Shown one piece after another: positions 51,887-64,000 of a stretch of 64,000 nt of DNA. The DNA is from Isoetes taiwanensis. Its lineage: Eukaryota > Streptophyta > Lycopodiopsida > Isoetales > Isoetaceae. The translations under genes were made by a program, and so were the position numbers. The notes below the pieces were generated by a model. That model saw only the letters and a program-made list of their open reading frames with translations, did no database searches and was not told the DNA's origin. The stretch spans positions 4,872,871 to 4,936,870 of the forward strand of contig JAJEKV010000010.1 of NCBI GenBank assembly GCA_021234155.1, given 5' to 3'. Position 1 is the first letter of the stretch; the number at the start of each line of letters is the position of its first letter.

Positions 51887-52023
51887 CAATAATTATTTAC
51901 ATATTGACACTGACGACATCATAAAAGTAGGAAAAAAAGGGTACTTAAAAAGGCCTTAGGGTTTCATTTGCTACTCTTTACCTTTTCTTGTGTCCTCCTC
52001 CTCCACGCCTTGCAGCGCCAATG

Positions 52024-52351
52024 ATGACCCCAACCCTGCTTCAATAGTATCAGGACAGAGAGCACTGGGACTCCCAAGTTCCCTTTGACCTCCTACAGCC
52101 CTTTTTGCTCCAGAAGATAGACCTCGTAGCTAACATGCAGAGTCATCCCGATTATTCGGGCTTCTTTGAGTTCTATACTCAAGAGATGCTCCCTCTTTGC
52201 ATTCCTTTGGGAGATCCGCCCCAACTCTACATAGAACGAGCTGTAGTGAGGGAAATGCGGGGAGGAGACACACATGCATACGATGTGCTCAAGGGCAAAC
52301 TTCGATGGGGCCGCAGTCCACCCGTGGTGACACATGAGGGCCAACAATACC
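52024..52351 (+). pseudogene. Second, truncated ORF of element A
   Basis: From ATGATGACC at 52,021-52,024 one frame reads through 108 codons with a single early TAG. It includes LLQKIDLVANMQSHPDYSGF and IPLGDPPQLYIERAVVREMR, and is cut off by LTR 2 at 52,352. I do not recognise the protein. A 5'-UTR-like pyrimidine-rich leader precedes it. It may be part of the element's gag or an unrelated captured gene. Confidence 0.4.
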
Positions 52352-53911
52352 TGTGACGTCCCCTACTCATATACGGTACACTCACCGTATACAAACAGGA
52401 GTTCATCCCCTATACCAGCTCCATGCTAATACAGGGCCCTCCACGTATCACTGCAACCTTGAAGAGTTCCAGTGGGAAGAATGAAGGAGTCATTTTACCC
52501 TGTCTTCCTCAGGGCCTACCTAGCTGCGGAAGCGTAACATACATGTCAGTAGTACATACATCAACATCATATGACCATCTCGAGGGATGGCTCACCACAT
52601 ATCTGCATAGTCAGAGATCAGTACATCACATATGGAAATCCTACCCAAGGCTCAGACTCAAGGGGGAATGACTGACGGCTTGGGCCTAAGTCATTGCAGA
52701 CAGAATTCATGGCAAATGGATTTGGCTGGCATAAGAACATGGCTTAGGGTAGTCCACTCCATCCGCCCCTCCTGTGCACACTTTGCAGAGTAGGTTGAAA
52801 AGTCTTGGGACCTGACTGTAGCCTGCCGGATGCATAGCCAAAAGGGCTACTCCTAGGTTGCATCTCTCCAGTTCTGATGGGGTAGGTAGGGATTGCTTCC
52901 ACCAGAGGCTAGCATGCTGGCTCAAGGTGACTAGAGGGCCACTGCCCGTACTCGACTTGAACTCCATGGAAGGTGTCCACCACCCCAAGAGTGTCGAACC
53001 CATGCAAAGCCCGCACGCAGTGGCAGAGCATTAGGTCTAGTGCACTGTAATCCCCGATAGGCTTTACTACCAGAGGGACATGATCATGAGCCAGGACTTG
53101 TAAGCCAGTCTGGTCCCTCCACCCACAACCAGGTTTGGTTCTTGTACACATGCCAAATTTAATAGTGCATTAAAGAGGGCTAGCTAGGAGCATCAGACTA
53201 CTAGGCTTTTAAGGTCTCTACCCCCCTTCCCAATACAATGATTCCACAGAGATCATCATCACATACACATCATAGAAGAACTAAAGAATAAGATTTAATC
53301 TAAATCACAGAGTTAGGTTCTTTAGTTATGGCTTGATATCTAGAGGTCTAGATGGCTGCTATGGGCAATTCAATAGGCTAAACCTACTTACTCTATGTCT
53401 GGGAGGTAGTCTAGACTATTGAATTGGCAAAATACCTGATCCCTGGCTTGCTCCTCCTGCTCTGAACGCTTCCATACTGCTGAACTACTTGAAGGTGAAG
53501 CCAGAAAGGGAAGCTGATGAGCTAGGCTGCTCAGACAGACTTCAGGAGTCGAGATTGGCTCTTGGGGCAAGCAAAATGGAGCTCTAGAAGGTTGTGGGCG
53601 AAAATGGAAAGTTAGGGTTAGGGTTGCCTTATATAGACTATAAGTTGCTAGGGTTTCTATCAACCCTTGAGCATGTGGGATAAATGGGTGTGGCCCACTT
53701 GCCTATATTAATTAAGTGGGCTAAAGTGTACACATGAATAAATGTGCACACACTTGCAAGTTGCCCCCTAGGGTGCTACTTGCTTAGCTACACGTCGGCG
53801 TGCTACTTGCTTAGCTACACGTCGGCGTACACGTCAATTGGGATGGCATGTATGCGTGACGAGGCAGTACAGTATACGTCCTGGGACCGTATACTGTGTT
53901 GGAACGTCACA
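52352..53911 (-). mobile_element. LTR 2 (1,560 bp), 3' LTR of a - strand chromovirus
   Basis: On the - strand it starts TGTGACGTTCC at 53,911 and ends GGACGTCACA at 52,352. It aligns along its whole length with LTR 1 in reverse orientation. At 53,912-53,925 the - strand has the polypurine tract AAGGTGGGGAGAA right before the LTR, so this is a 3' LTR. The element lies to the right (54.8-55.8 kb). Confidence 0.85.
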
Positions 53912-53925
53912 TTCTCCCCACCTTG
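53912..53925 (-). other. Polypurine tract
   Basis: AGGTGGGGAGAA on the - strand directly precedes LTR 2. It would prime plus-strand DNA synthesis in reverse transcription. Confidence 0.75.
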
Positions 53926-54783
53926 AAATGATGCTGTCCGCAGCATCGTGGGTCTCCCCACCTTGGGATCTTCTTGTCCTGCAACGAACTTGATGCATAC
54001 AATTTATTATTATTATACTTACACAATTATTAGAATTACTCTAAGGTAATATTTTTAAAACATTACTAGGACATTGCATTATCCCAATAACTTATCAATT
54101 CATAACTCTATTAAAGCAAGGTACTTATTAGCCTTACTTAATACGACATTTAAGTTTATCAAGATTTAACAATTTCATATACAATTATCCTTCGAGGTAC
54201 TCTTCATTCCTTGCAACACATTCCAACAAAACTTGTGTTGCAAGTCTTCGTAGCTCGACCTCCTTGCCCTCCGGAGTGCTCTATTGGCCCGCAGGTTGAC
54301 ACTACGTTAGTACCCACCCATCTAATTAACTACCCATCTAATTAACTAAATGGATGCATGACTAATCTCCCGGCATAGGAAGAGGATGCTTCTTCCATCG
54401 TGGCCGTGGAGACAGCGCCCTATAATGCCTAGGATGACACTCATGCCTACACCTTTAGTGGCCTTTGGCGTGAAGGATGGCGTCCTCCCTGTATTTGGGC
54501 GTGAAGGATCCTTCCCGTGGTAGGCATTGACTAGAGGTGCTTTCCTATCAATGCATGCCTGAATGGCCTCTTATCTCTCAAGGTCATCTACTTCCGTGAG
54601 ACGGAAGTAGACTTTTAATCTACCTTCCAACTAATCCAAGCAAAACCACGGTCATGTCTACAATGACATTACACCACGTCCTAGAGATCACCGTAGTGGT
54701 CTCATCATCGGTAATTACGCATACAACCCATACCTAGCATAGGCTGCATGCGTAGATTAATCTTAACTACACATGAAATTAAT

Positions 54784-55824
54784 CTAGACATAAATCGACA
54801 TGCCTGAGCCGATTACTTCGGAGATGACCTTGCCGTCCCATTGCTCCATGAACTGCGGGTACTGCCTTATCAGGTCCTTCTTAAGTACCCATGTCGCGTC
54901 TTCCACCGGCAAGTGTTTCCACTTGACCAAATATTGGAGAAACTCTGATCTCCTTGTCTTCTTGATGGCCTTATCAAGGATCAAGTCTGGGACTATCTCT
55001 AGCTGCTCTTCTGTCATTTCCAACAACGTTGGCATGTCCAAGACTTCTTCTGGGTTTGGAGTATGCTTCTTTAGCAAACTCACGTGGAAGACTTTATGAA
55101 TTTTCCGCTGGCAGCTCTAACTTGTAGGATTGGTTACCTACTCTCTTGGCTATTCTGAAAGGGCCAGTCCACCTTGGAGCAAGCTTCTTACAATTTCCGA
55201 TGCAGAGCTTTGCCTGCTTTAGTTTGATCTTGAGCCAGACGTTGTAACCAACCTGGAACTCTCTGACCGTCCGGTGCTTGTCGGCGACGCTCTTTTGTCG
55301 ACTCCTTGCTGCGAGAAGATATCCTCGGACCTCTTCTATGAGCTGCTGTATGTCGGCCAACATTTGCTGCGAAACCTTTACCTTTGACACAGGATTGTGC
55401 CAAGTGTCTGGAGTTAGACATTGGTAGCCGTAGTTGATCATGAACGGTGACATCTGGGATGATTCCTGCTTGGTGCTATTATAAGCGAACTCAACCAAGT
55501 GAATATAATCTTCCCACTTACTCTGCTTGTTCCAGACATAGTTTCTTAGCATATCTTCCAAGATTCTGTTAGTCCGTTCTGTTTGCCCATCCGTCTGAGG
55601 ATGATAGGCCGTGCTCATGGACAGCTTCGTCTGGATCGTTGCAAAAAGATCCTGCCAAAAGGCACTCATGAACTTCGGGTCTCTGTCGGAGATGATCTCT
55701 CTCGGCATACCATGGAGCCTGAAGATTTCCTTTGTGAAGAGAGCCGTTGTATCCAAGGCTGTGTCGGTGGTCCTGCAAGGCACAAAGTGTGCCATCTTCG
55801 ACAGCTTGTCGACCACGACCATCA
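54784..55824 (-). pseudogene. Ty3/gypsy chromovirus integrase and chromodomain remnant
   Basis: On the - strand an integrase core reads VVVDKLSKMAHFVPC, IISDRDPKFMSAFW and YHPQTDGQTERTNR, the D, D and E catalytic blocks. A GPF-type region (PRWTGPFRI) follows. After a frame change near 55,094 comes KKHTPNPEEVLDMP and a chromodomain (EFLQYLVKWKHLPVEDATWV), ending at 54,784. The integrase joins element cDNA to host DNA, and the chromodomain targets chromatin marks. The N-terminal zinc part, RT and RNase H are missing: homology stops at about 55,824 in unrelated AT-rich sequence. The order integrase, chromodomain, polypurine tract, LTR 2 fits one element. Confidence 0.85.
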
Positions 55825-58800
55825 GGCAAGATTATATGTATGGTTTTAATTATCATACACAAGAATTAAGCATGTGCTTCTTATTCTCTTCCTCGGGGTT
55901 TGCATTACCCTTAGAAGTATATACCTACGATGCACTTACGTATACATAAAATTAATTTATTTTTTTACAAGGACCTTGAAGGTCGTACACCTATCCTTGG
56001 AAGGAATTACATCCTTACCATGGTTTAGTTAAGATCTTAAATAAGCATTACACCCTGGAATCTTGCATGATTCTTGACTCCTTTAATGCATGCAGTTAAG
56101 TTAACTATCTTAAGGTAATATTCCCACGTTAACATTATAGTAATATTGGATATATTGCTTCCAATAATATTATATTTAACTAACTGTTATATGATAACTT
56201 TACGACCTTTAAAATATGTCATCATCCGATTATCGAGGCAATACTTATTTTGAAAAGTATTTTAATTATTTATCATATGGCTAGGGTTTATATCATTGGA
56301 TCCAAGTGTTGAGCGTATGATTCTCGCTCGCTACTTGGTTGGTGATGATCAACCCTACATGTATATACTTTATATTTGCTATAGTTATGGAAAGATAGAC
56401 AAATTCTTATTATATTTGTCAAGACCCTATGAAAGTCACTTAAATGCCTTTGGTGGAAGGAATTACATCCTTGCGAAGGTTTAACTAAGATTTTATATAA
56501 TTATTATCTTTATCTCGATACTAAGATATCTACAGAAGACAAAACTATCTATGCAGTTATTATGAACATATCATTTATCAACAAGACATTAAAGCTTATG
56601 ATATATGCCCTCACGGAGTGCTATCAATGCCCTGCATAATAGTATACTTAAGATTATATATATAATTTATGTAGTTATACGGGGTTCACAACCCTGAATA
56701 ATTTAATTAAGAGCTAGACTACTAGCTCATTCCTAGGTGTGAATGCCGGCAATTGATCATGGCGTAAGAAATTTATGCAAAGCCTCTCCCCACCTTAGTT
56801 GTCGCATCAGTTAAGGCTAGAATACATCTCCCCATTGAGCCGGTGTCGACTAATTTGGAGACGACTTAGCCGTTGCGTTGCTTCCATTGATTTGCTCCCC
56901 CGCTTTGGTGCAGTTGGCTACCGCGTCAATCTTGCATGCTGAAGGACACATAGACATTAAGCATCTATCCATCTTACGCTCTATGTGCTTTGGCTACTTG
57001 CGGAAGGAACTCTATTCTAAGGGTCTACTAATTTGATGACAATTCAACCCCTAAGATATAGGTAGGTTCAGTCCTAAGATTGAGCCCCCATTCTCTTCAT
57101 AAGAAAATGGTCCTACACCTCAATGTATCCTATCCCATTAATTGATGTTGTCATAACATCTTAGCTATTCTATTTACCCTAAGAGGTTATATGCTTCTTA
57201 TCTAACACATTAATTTACTAGCCTTAGCTAACATATTTAATCATCTATGATTGATGCAGCCATCATGTTTAACATATCCATCCCTAAGCGATGAGTTATT
57301 GAATTACTTAGAACAATTCTAAATTGCAAGGTTTTATCATCATGACAATTCCTTTTGCCTCAAAAGGCTATGTGATTAATGTACTTCTTATTTTTAGATA
57401 TACCTTTCATGTATTATTTAATTTTATATTCTAAGTATCCCTTTTTCTTAGTTATTTACTCTCTTGGAATATTCCCATCAATTGAATTGATGTCATTATA
57501 ACAAGTTGGCCGGACTTGTTAGATTACTTCTCCTCATTCGATTGGATTATTCCTTGGAGGTACTAGCTTTATACATGGTCAACAATTATCCTAGTAATGA
57601 TTCCTTTTTAGCGAGGTGATCAGTCTCACCAAGTGGTTTCAATATGTTGGATGTCTGTTAACAATCATGTATAATTTTAGTTACTCCTATGCATTTCCTT
57701 CCCAATCGTTGACGCTTAGCTCAACTTGGGGCAATCCCTTCCTGAGAAAAACTAGAAATGCCTTCCACTCCCGTTATGGATATCATCATCCATAAGCCTA
57801 CCATACTCGACTATATGATCGTAGCTCCTCAATCTTGCTCGCATCTCATCCACTCGTTGCCTTCTTGTTTGTGACTCTGAGCTCCTCCTCGATGTAGAGG
57901 TCAACTTTCTTCATTAGAGGCTTCCCATTGCTGGTGGTTTTGATGGCGTAGTTGACCACTTGAAATCTTCTATGTTACTTCCCAAAAGCCGTGCTTTCGT
58001 TGAGAAACATCCTCCACGTTGAATTCTTCATCTTGGCGGCTAAAGGATGCCTCTGGATTCGATATTATTGTGCCAACTCCATCCTTCGAGTCCCGTGGCA
58101 TGTTGACATACAAGTGTTGAGGATGTTGCTCGCTTCACGCCTTCCAATTTTCCGGCATCTCTTTTCTTTGTTCTGTTATACTGTGAGAGAGAGAGAGGGA
58201 ATAACAAGGGGAAATACACATGCAAGTCATATAGCTTACACTATTATAATTACAAATACTATTAAAGCTATTAGGCTTGATGTCTCCCCTCGAGGTGCAC
58301 ACGTGCTCCATGGCATTGTTGTCGATGTTCCTCCTAGTGCGCTGGTGTTGACGATCTATATCCTCCTATTTGTACGTCAGCTCGTACACTAGGTAGACTC
58401 GTTGATACATTTGAGTTCTCCAATGTTTGTTGGCTACGGCGTGGCATGCTTTTGCTTCACACTCTAACTAAAGATGTAACAGACGTTGATGCCTCGGCAT
58501 TAAGGTCCTCTTCCTACCTTGTTGTTGGGCAGTAATTGTCCTCCTTCACGATGTTTGAAGCTATTTGGAGGTGCATCTTGAAGTTGTGCGCAATTCCTTT
58601 GGCTAGACTCCCAAGAGTTGTTCTCTTCCTTAGTTGCCCTTCGAATCGTTGATCCCTGGGTTCGCTTGCATGCGAGTTGCCGTATCCTGATGAGGTTTCT
58701 ATTTGAACCCCGATTCTTCGGCTCAGTTTTCCTAGTTGCTTCTTCATCGAGCTTGCGATCTTACTTGTTTGATCCCCTCGGTCACATGGCTTGGACGTTG

Positions 58801-58940
58801 TCGCGTTCTATGGTGCTATGTCGTCTTCTTGTCATGTGGTACCTTCCAGTGACTTTGATCGCGCTCCTCCGTTTCGAGCTTCCTGCTGCCTCTAGGGAGC
58901 TTGTGGAAGTGATTGATGGCTAGCACTTTTCTGGCTTTTA
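55825..58940. other. AT-rich stretch of unclear origin
   Basis: I recognise no gene. A short block (GGAAGGAATTACATCCTT... with GGTTTA-TAAGAT) occurs at about 55,998 and 56,457. The part from 57,780 to 58,940 is less AT-rich and has - strand reading such as KKVDLYIEEELRV, which may be element-internal sequence. The stretch may be an insertion that separates the integrase from the RT remnant at 63.5 kb. Confidence 0.35.
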
Positions 58941-58941
58941 G

Positions 58942-59465
58942 TACGGAGACCAATTGGCCTATGGGACCCAAACAAAAAGAGAGTAGCAAGCGTATTACTG
59001 ACAGGATTAAAAAACCCCCACCCCGAAGGGTTTTCGAGGGAAAAACCTTAGCAGTAATAAGCATGTTGGCACACTGTACAATTGCATAGGACATTTCAAT
59101 ACCGTCCCGTAGGACACAAACGAGTCCGTGCATCCATAACCTCCTGGAGGTATGACCCCAACAAACCCACTGACGCCGTAGTCAATAACTGATGCAACGG
59201 CTGGCCAGGCACTAGTAATCGAACATATCGCTCTCGGATATGGGCAAATGCTGGGCAGATCTGGACGGCATGACATTCATCCTCAATGGCGCCCTGGTGG
59301 CAACACTGGCAAAGCCGTTGCTCTCGTGCTTCCCGAGCCCAACGCCCTGTTTCAATGCGGAGGCGAATTACCTTCAAAAAATAAAAAATTGAATCTTCTA
59401 ATCTTGTTGATTGGATTGACCTTGGCTTCTCTTCCATATGGATTGATGCTACTGGCACCTCGGAA
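58942..59465 (-). mobile_element. LINE A copy 4, 5' truncated
   Basis: The - strand covers the C-terminal ORF2 part with RLCQCCHQGAIEDECHAVQI at about 59,250-59,330, and the 3' UTR down to GGAGACCAATTGGCC. The upstream readable part begins near 59,465. Unlike copies 2 and 3, no TAGAA tail is seen at its 3' end. It abuts LINE B copy 2. Confidence 0.75.
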
Positions 59466-59469
59466 GGTC

Positions 59470-61200
59470 TAGTCATTATAAGCATAGTCTAGTTTACAAC
59501 AGTCCTTGTAAATGCTGGCAAGCAGTTATTTTTTATCATGATGATACTCATTTTGGCATTATAAATATTTATGCCTCCACTATTACTAAAGAGAGAGAAA
59601 TGTTATGGTCTCAAATTAACTCTTGGCTCTAGAATTATTGTTCTTTTTTCTTGGATAATGGCAGGGGATTTCAATAATACCCCAAGTTGAGATTACAAGG
59701 TGGGGAAAAATCTTAACATGTCTAGAGTGGAAAAAATTAATTGGGATAATCTTCTTGATTCCTTTAATGACATTGGATGTCGTGTTGTCATGTCATCCTT
59801 ATACTCGTCTCATCTCAACCCTTGATCCAGAGGATATGCCATATCCTCTAACCGTGACCGTACAACCGAAAAGAAAATGGAGTCAAACCCCAATTTCCAC
59901 GTTAGCCTAAGGTTCTGAGGCCATGATCCCAAGTCAATCATACATAACAGAAGCTCATCTTCTGTAACATACATTGAATTATAACATTAAGAACATAAAT
60001 GAATAACAAGAACAAGAATGTGGAACAAACAGAAGCTCATCTTCCATAACATACATTGAATTATAACAAAAAGAATATAATTGAATAACAAGAACAAGAA
60101 TTGTGGAACAAAGAGTCTAAGACAACTCTGAACAGTATTACAAGCTGCCATTCCATTTAACACGAGCACTTCCTCTATAAACATCCAACATAGCAGGTGT
60201 GCCAATAGCACTCTACGGAATTGCAATAAAGTGGGCTCCATGAAGGAACATGCACTTCTGTAGGGAAGCACATGACAATGGTGATAATCACGCACTTCGA
60301 AAGACACAGAAATGCATAATATTTGTGATTTCTATGCCAGATATCAAACAATCTGCCATTTTCCTTTCTGCTACATAACAAAGAGACCACAGAGAGAGGT
60401 CACAACAGTGAAACAAAGTGCCCTTCATAAAAAGTTTCTCAACCATAAACAGTAGAAGAAAGTGAGACTCATAAATCAGCTGTGTGCCTATGAGCCGCTT
60501 TATAAATTACACAACAATGCCATTCGGAGCCCATGCTCCACAACAACGCCTCCACCTCACATCTTCCACAAGCCTCCCTGCGCCAAAGCAGAATTATTTG
60601 AAAAAAATACCGGCACAAGAAATCCATTGAAGGAGAATCCGACCCAAAATGTGAGAAAAAAAGCCTCACATGCCTCCACGGGCATGCAAGCAGGAGAAGA
60701 TACATATTATTCTAACGTGGAGTGCTTGAAAGAAAGCAAAAGAATAGAAACGGTGCAAAAAATCCATCACCAAAAAAAAAAAAAAAACTCATTGAAGAGG
60801 TCGGATATGGCAGCAACTCCGACAGCATCAAAGATGCCCAGATGTCCGCTGCCATACCCATCTCCACGCGACCCCTCCTTCCCAGCCGCTCAAGAAACTT
60901 CCTAAGAAGCCCAACCGACCAAAACCACAGAGGAAACCTACTAACCTCGGCCGACCATTGAAAGATCAAAACCTATATACTGACGTCAGCATTATACAAA
61001 AAAGGCGTACGAATACCCCCATAAACCATTACAAACCATCTGTAATAAGTTGCCCACTCCACAATTGCGGAAGATAATCTTCTTGATTTCACTCACATTC
61101 CCTCATCTACTGCTAAGTACACCTGGTCTAACAAGCAAAAAGCTAATTCTAGAGTCTTCTATGCTTTAGATAGATTTTACGTCAACAATAAAGTATCTTC
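59470..61200 (+). mobile_element. LINE B copy 2 (endonuclease part), split by an insert
   Basis: 59,500-59,760 matches the LINE B endonuclease (GDFNN-like and NMSRVEKINW). 61,075-61,190 continues it with STAKYTWSNKQK and ALDRFY. Between them lie about 1.3 kb of other sequence. Both ends are missing, so it is a fragment. Confidence 0.7.
59761..61072. mobile_element. 1.3-kb insert flanked by a 16-bp direct repeat
   Basis: GATAATCTTCTTGATT occurs at 59,745-59,760 and at 61,073-61,088, on both sides of sequence that is not LINE. That fits a target duplication. Inside is a direct repeat of about 60 bp (AACAGAAGCTCATCTTC, at 59,947 and 60,028) and a run of A at 60,773-60,786. No recognised protein is encoded. 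Orientation and class are unknown. Confidence 0.5.
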
Positions 61201-61209
61201 CTATGAGCA

Positions 61210-61924
61210 GACGTTGGACTGCCATTGCTGTTCAACAAGGAGCTAAATTAGCTACCATGCTTTGTTCAACAAAGCTAAAACATCAGAGAAACATTGTGCA
61301 TCCATAATGTACCTTGTTTCTTTACGCTGTATATTTTAAACACTAAACATGCCAATTAGTCTAGTACTTTTTATTATATAACAATGTAAATTAGTCCATT
61401 CTGTCCAAATTAAAATCCCACATACTCTGTTGCATTAAAAAAGGTTATTGTACAACCCATGTCACCTTAAAAGTCTTTCAATTTTATAAATACCGATACC
61501 TTGAATAGTTTTATATCCATATATGTATTATGATCATTCGTTCACGCATTTTAATGTCAAATTCCATCCCTTATTCTCTCACTATGAGATAACTTGCGTA
61601 TTAGAACATTCCCATGAGTCGCTATGTTGCATTCCATATCATGTAGTTACATCTATTTAGACCATCTTGTCGTTGGTGTTCTAGTTCATGTAATCTCTCT
61701 TCATTTAGTCTTCTAAGGCCTTTTAGCAATTTGTCCCTCATTTTGCTAAATCCTCTCAAGTTGCTCGGATTCCCAATCTAACTGTACCTTTCAGTTCTAT
61801 ATTGCCTTCTTTAAGGAAGGGAAAGTTTATATAGACACATGCAAATGTATTATCGGAGAGCAATACGTGATTCCAAGAGTAGTCCTGATGATGAGGACAA
61901 CATCATTTCTTGAGGCGGAGAGAG
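61210..61924. other. AT-rich stretch ending in a polypurine-like tract
   Basis: No gene recognised. The end (GATGATGAGGACAACATCAT, then GAGGCGGAGAG) resembles the 3' end of a gypsy internal region with its polypurine tract, directly before LTR 3. Confidence 0.45.
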
Positions 61925-63485
61925 TGTGGCGTTTCCGTCTATTATGCGCCTTGTATAAGTACAAGTACATATAATACATAGTTAAGCCACAAGTATGTCA
62001 CCAAACCATTAAGGAGTGGGGTGGTACATAAGCTTAGGTATCTTTAATTAACATGGACGGAAACCTAGGAGCCACATGGGACCAATCGATTGGCCAAGTT
62101 AAACTTGCCATTTCTATTAGCCCTAAACCCTAATTCAAAATTAGGGCTATGCCAAGTTAATTACTATTTAAAAGCTAGCTATTTTAATTAATCATTACCT
62201 AATCTAAATTAGCATTTTCTACCCAACCTAAATCGATTGGGAAGAAGGAAATTGCTATTTTTAGGCTCACCCAAATTGGGACTCACCCCCAATTTTGCCC
62301 CAAATCGTGGTAAACTCTAAGGAGGAGGAATAGCCAGAGCCACCAAGAAGATGGAAAACCTTCGTAACAAGGGATCTAGCCAGGAAACCGATTAGTAGAA
62401 TAGGTAGCTTGAATTTCTAGCTAGGAATTTACCTTTGTTTGAGTAGATAAGATGTTAAAACTTACGTTAAGTTACAAATGGTAGAGTAGTTCTTCGTTGC
62501 ACCTCTTGTGCTTGTAGGAAAAAAAGGAATAGAGACCTAAGGATTATAGACGCGTCTAGCTAGAATCCTATAAATTCCAATAAATGCAGCCTGTGCATAG
62601 AGCCCACTTGGATATGGATGCTATGTTTTGATTGAACACTAGACAACGAACACAATGGCGAAGTGGAGGTGGGTCCCTGCTGAGCATGGCTACTGGGGCC
62701 CTTACAATGTGCTAGGCTTATAGTCGGCCACTGAAGTGTAGGTCTAATATGGGTTTGACACCCCTTGGTCGCAGATGTCGATCCGAAACGTCCTCCTAGG
62801 CTCTATAGGTGCTGGTGATCTCGACCTATGAATTCTAGGGGTGTAAAGTCGGGTATGGACATGTGTCGCCATGATCCTCTAGCTACCTGTGGAATTATTG
62901 TATATCAGGAAGGGATTTGTCCCATTCTTGCCTCAATGAACATGCAACCTGGAGTAGTCTCATAGGGTGACTCCATCAAATTACGTCTTCAGAAGGCTAT
63001 AATCACGCCACAACATGTTTCAGCCTATCTGTAAAGTTTGCACATGAGGGGCGGAAGGAGTGGAGTGTACTGCCCTAGCCAATGTTCTATGTCAGCCATT
63101 GCCATTGTCATGACTCTGTCTGTTATTATCCAAAGACCTTGACCGTCGACCCCTTTTGAGTCTGAGCCTGGGGTAGAACCCTTATTTATGATTCATTTAT
63201 ATGTGTTATGTTGATGTTTGTTTATTGATGATATATAGATGGGCACCCTTCATAGTGGCATATTATTATATGCTGTTGCTTGTGCTAACATGTATATACG
63301 CTTCCGCAGTATAGGATATAACAGAGGAGGAATGGAGCGAATGACGCCTCCGGGTCCTTTGCTCGGACACCTCACAAATGGTCTGAGTAAGATGAAGGGC
63401 CTTTCTTGGTGGTGATAAAGTTGCTGGGAAAGGGGATTTCCCAGGATTTATATGATGGGGGCATCGTATAGGTTCTGAGATGACA
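61925..63485 (+). mobile_element. LTR 3 (about 1,561 bp), same family as LTR 1 and 2
   Basis: It runs from TGTGGCGTTTCC to GAGATGACA. Shared landmarks in order are CAATCGATTGGCCAAG, AATAAATGC-GCCTGTGCA, GTGCTAGGCTTATAG, TTTGCACATGAGGGGCGGA and GAGTCTGAGCCT. No primer site follows it, and a purine-rich tract precedes it, so it looks like a 3' LTR or a solo LTR. Its 5-bp flanks do not match those of LTR 1. Confidence 0.7.
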
Positions 63486-64000
63486 CTTTCTAAGAACATC
63501 AAATGCTTGTCCCAAGTCTGTCACATGCCGAGCTATGGACTTGAAGTATGTGAGCATGTTGTTAAAGAATGCGAACTCATGATTTATCCAAAACAGTCGC
63601 TGAAGATTCTCGTTAATCAAGCACATGAAAGTTGCAGGCACATTAACTAAAATATAAGGCATGATAGTGACTCATAATGCCCTTATCGCATCCTAAAGGC
63701 AGTTTTGTGCATGTCTATCTCTTTGATGCCGATTCCATGATGTCCAGATCAAGGCCAATCTTTGAGAATACCTTTGCACTTTGCAGTTAATCGAAGAAAT
63801 CCTCCACCCTTGGGAGTGGGTATTTATTCTTTATCATATTCTTATTTAGCCTTCGATAGTCAATGCACCATTCTTAGTCTTCTTGACAAATAAAACTTGT
63901 GCTTCAAAAGATGATACACTTGGCTTTATGAAACATGCTTCTAATATGTCCTTTAGCTACTATTTAAGTTGTATCAAGTCGTGCTTCGCGAGTCTATATG
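63486..64000 (-). pseudogene. Ty3/gypsy reverse transcriptase remnant, runs off the window
   Basis: The - strand gives DYRRLNKNMIKNKYPLPRVE, then LQSAKVFSKIGLDLDIM, then MPYILVNVPATFMCLINENL and QAFDVLRK, the successive RT blocks of Ty3/gypsy elements. Stops and a shift interrupt it. Its strand and type fit the chromovirus ending at 52,352, of which it could be a separated part. The start lies beyond the window. Confidence 0.75.

Noticed and set aside
48287-63485. LTR 1 and LTR 3 as the two ends of a single 15-kb element
   Set aside because: Their outer 5-bp flanks differ (TATGT and CTTTC) and the LTRs have diverged strongly.

Overview
The window is nuclear DNA of a vascular land plant. The evidence is plant-type spliced genes with short GT-AG introns (a mitochondrial FtsH protease and two NRAMP metal transporters), pentatricopeptide-repeat (PPR) gene debris, and plant LTR and non-LTR retrotransposons nested in one another. 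The wording of the PPR fragments and the dense, old, nested transposons remind me of ferns. That is an impression from memory, not something the sequence proves.

Layout. 1-3537: an FTSH3/10-type AAA protease gene, + strand, cut at its 5' end by the window edge. 4.9-10.5 kb: a visibly GC-rich, decayed LINE ('LINE A', - strand) with three G-rich 5' monomers of about 105 bp. 11.6-16.2 kb: foldback and TIR elements and strong hairpins. 16.3-20.57 kb and 35.64-39.9 kb: two arms of a roughly 4.3-kb inverted duplication. Each arm carries a complete 13-exon NRAMP gene (527 and 529 codons), head to head, with 15 kb of spacer. The spacer holds a 443-bp tandem repeat, LINE tails, a Copia-like gag split by a 2.47-kb retroposon with a 13-bp target duplication, a 2.87-kb solo LTR with a 5-bp TSD (itself carrying a 270-bp hAT-like MITE), and a PPR pseudogene.

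40.3-44.4 kb: more foldback elements. 44.4-48.29 kb: an L1-type LINE ('LINE B'), interrupted by a third LINE's tail and cut by an LTR at 48,287. 48.29-53.91 kb: a 1,562-bp LTR with a tRNA-Met primer site, an internal region, and then a related LTR in the opposite orientation that ends a chromovirus (integrase and chromodomain at 54.8-55.8 kb). 58.9-61.2 kb: pieces of LINE A and LINE B around a 1.3-kb insert. 61.9-63.5 kb: a third member of the same LTR family, abutting a decayed Ty3/gypsy reverse transcriptase that runs off the end.

The most unusual object is the 463-codon ORF at 50,346-51,737 inside the 48.29-kb LTR element. It joins an unrecognised retroelement-type N-terminal part to an almost complete histone H3, followed by a poly(A) tract. 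The two NRAMP copies are also notable: both are open throughout, and they share a nearly identical stretch of about 450 bp, introns included, within more diverged flanks, as expected from gene conversion. Apart from FTSH and the NRAMP pair, which would act in mitochondrial protein quality control and Mn/Fe transport, the genes here are transposon-borne or broken and form no shared pathway.
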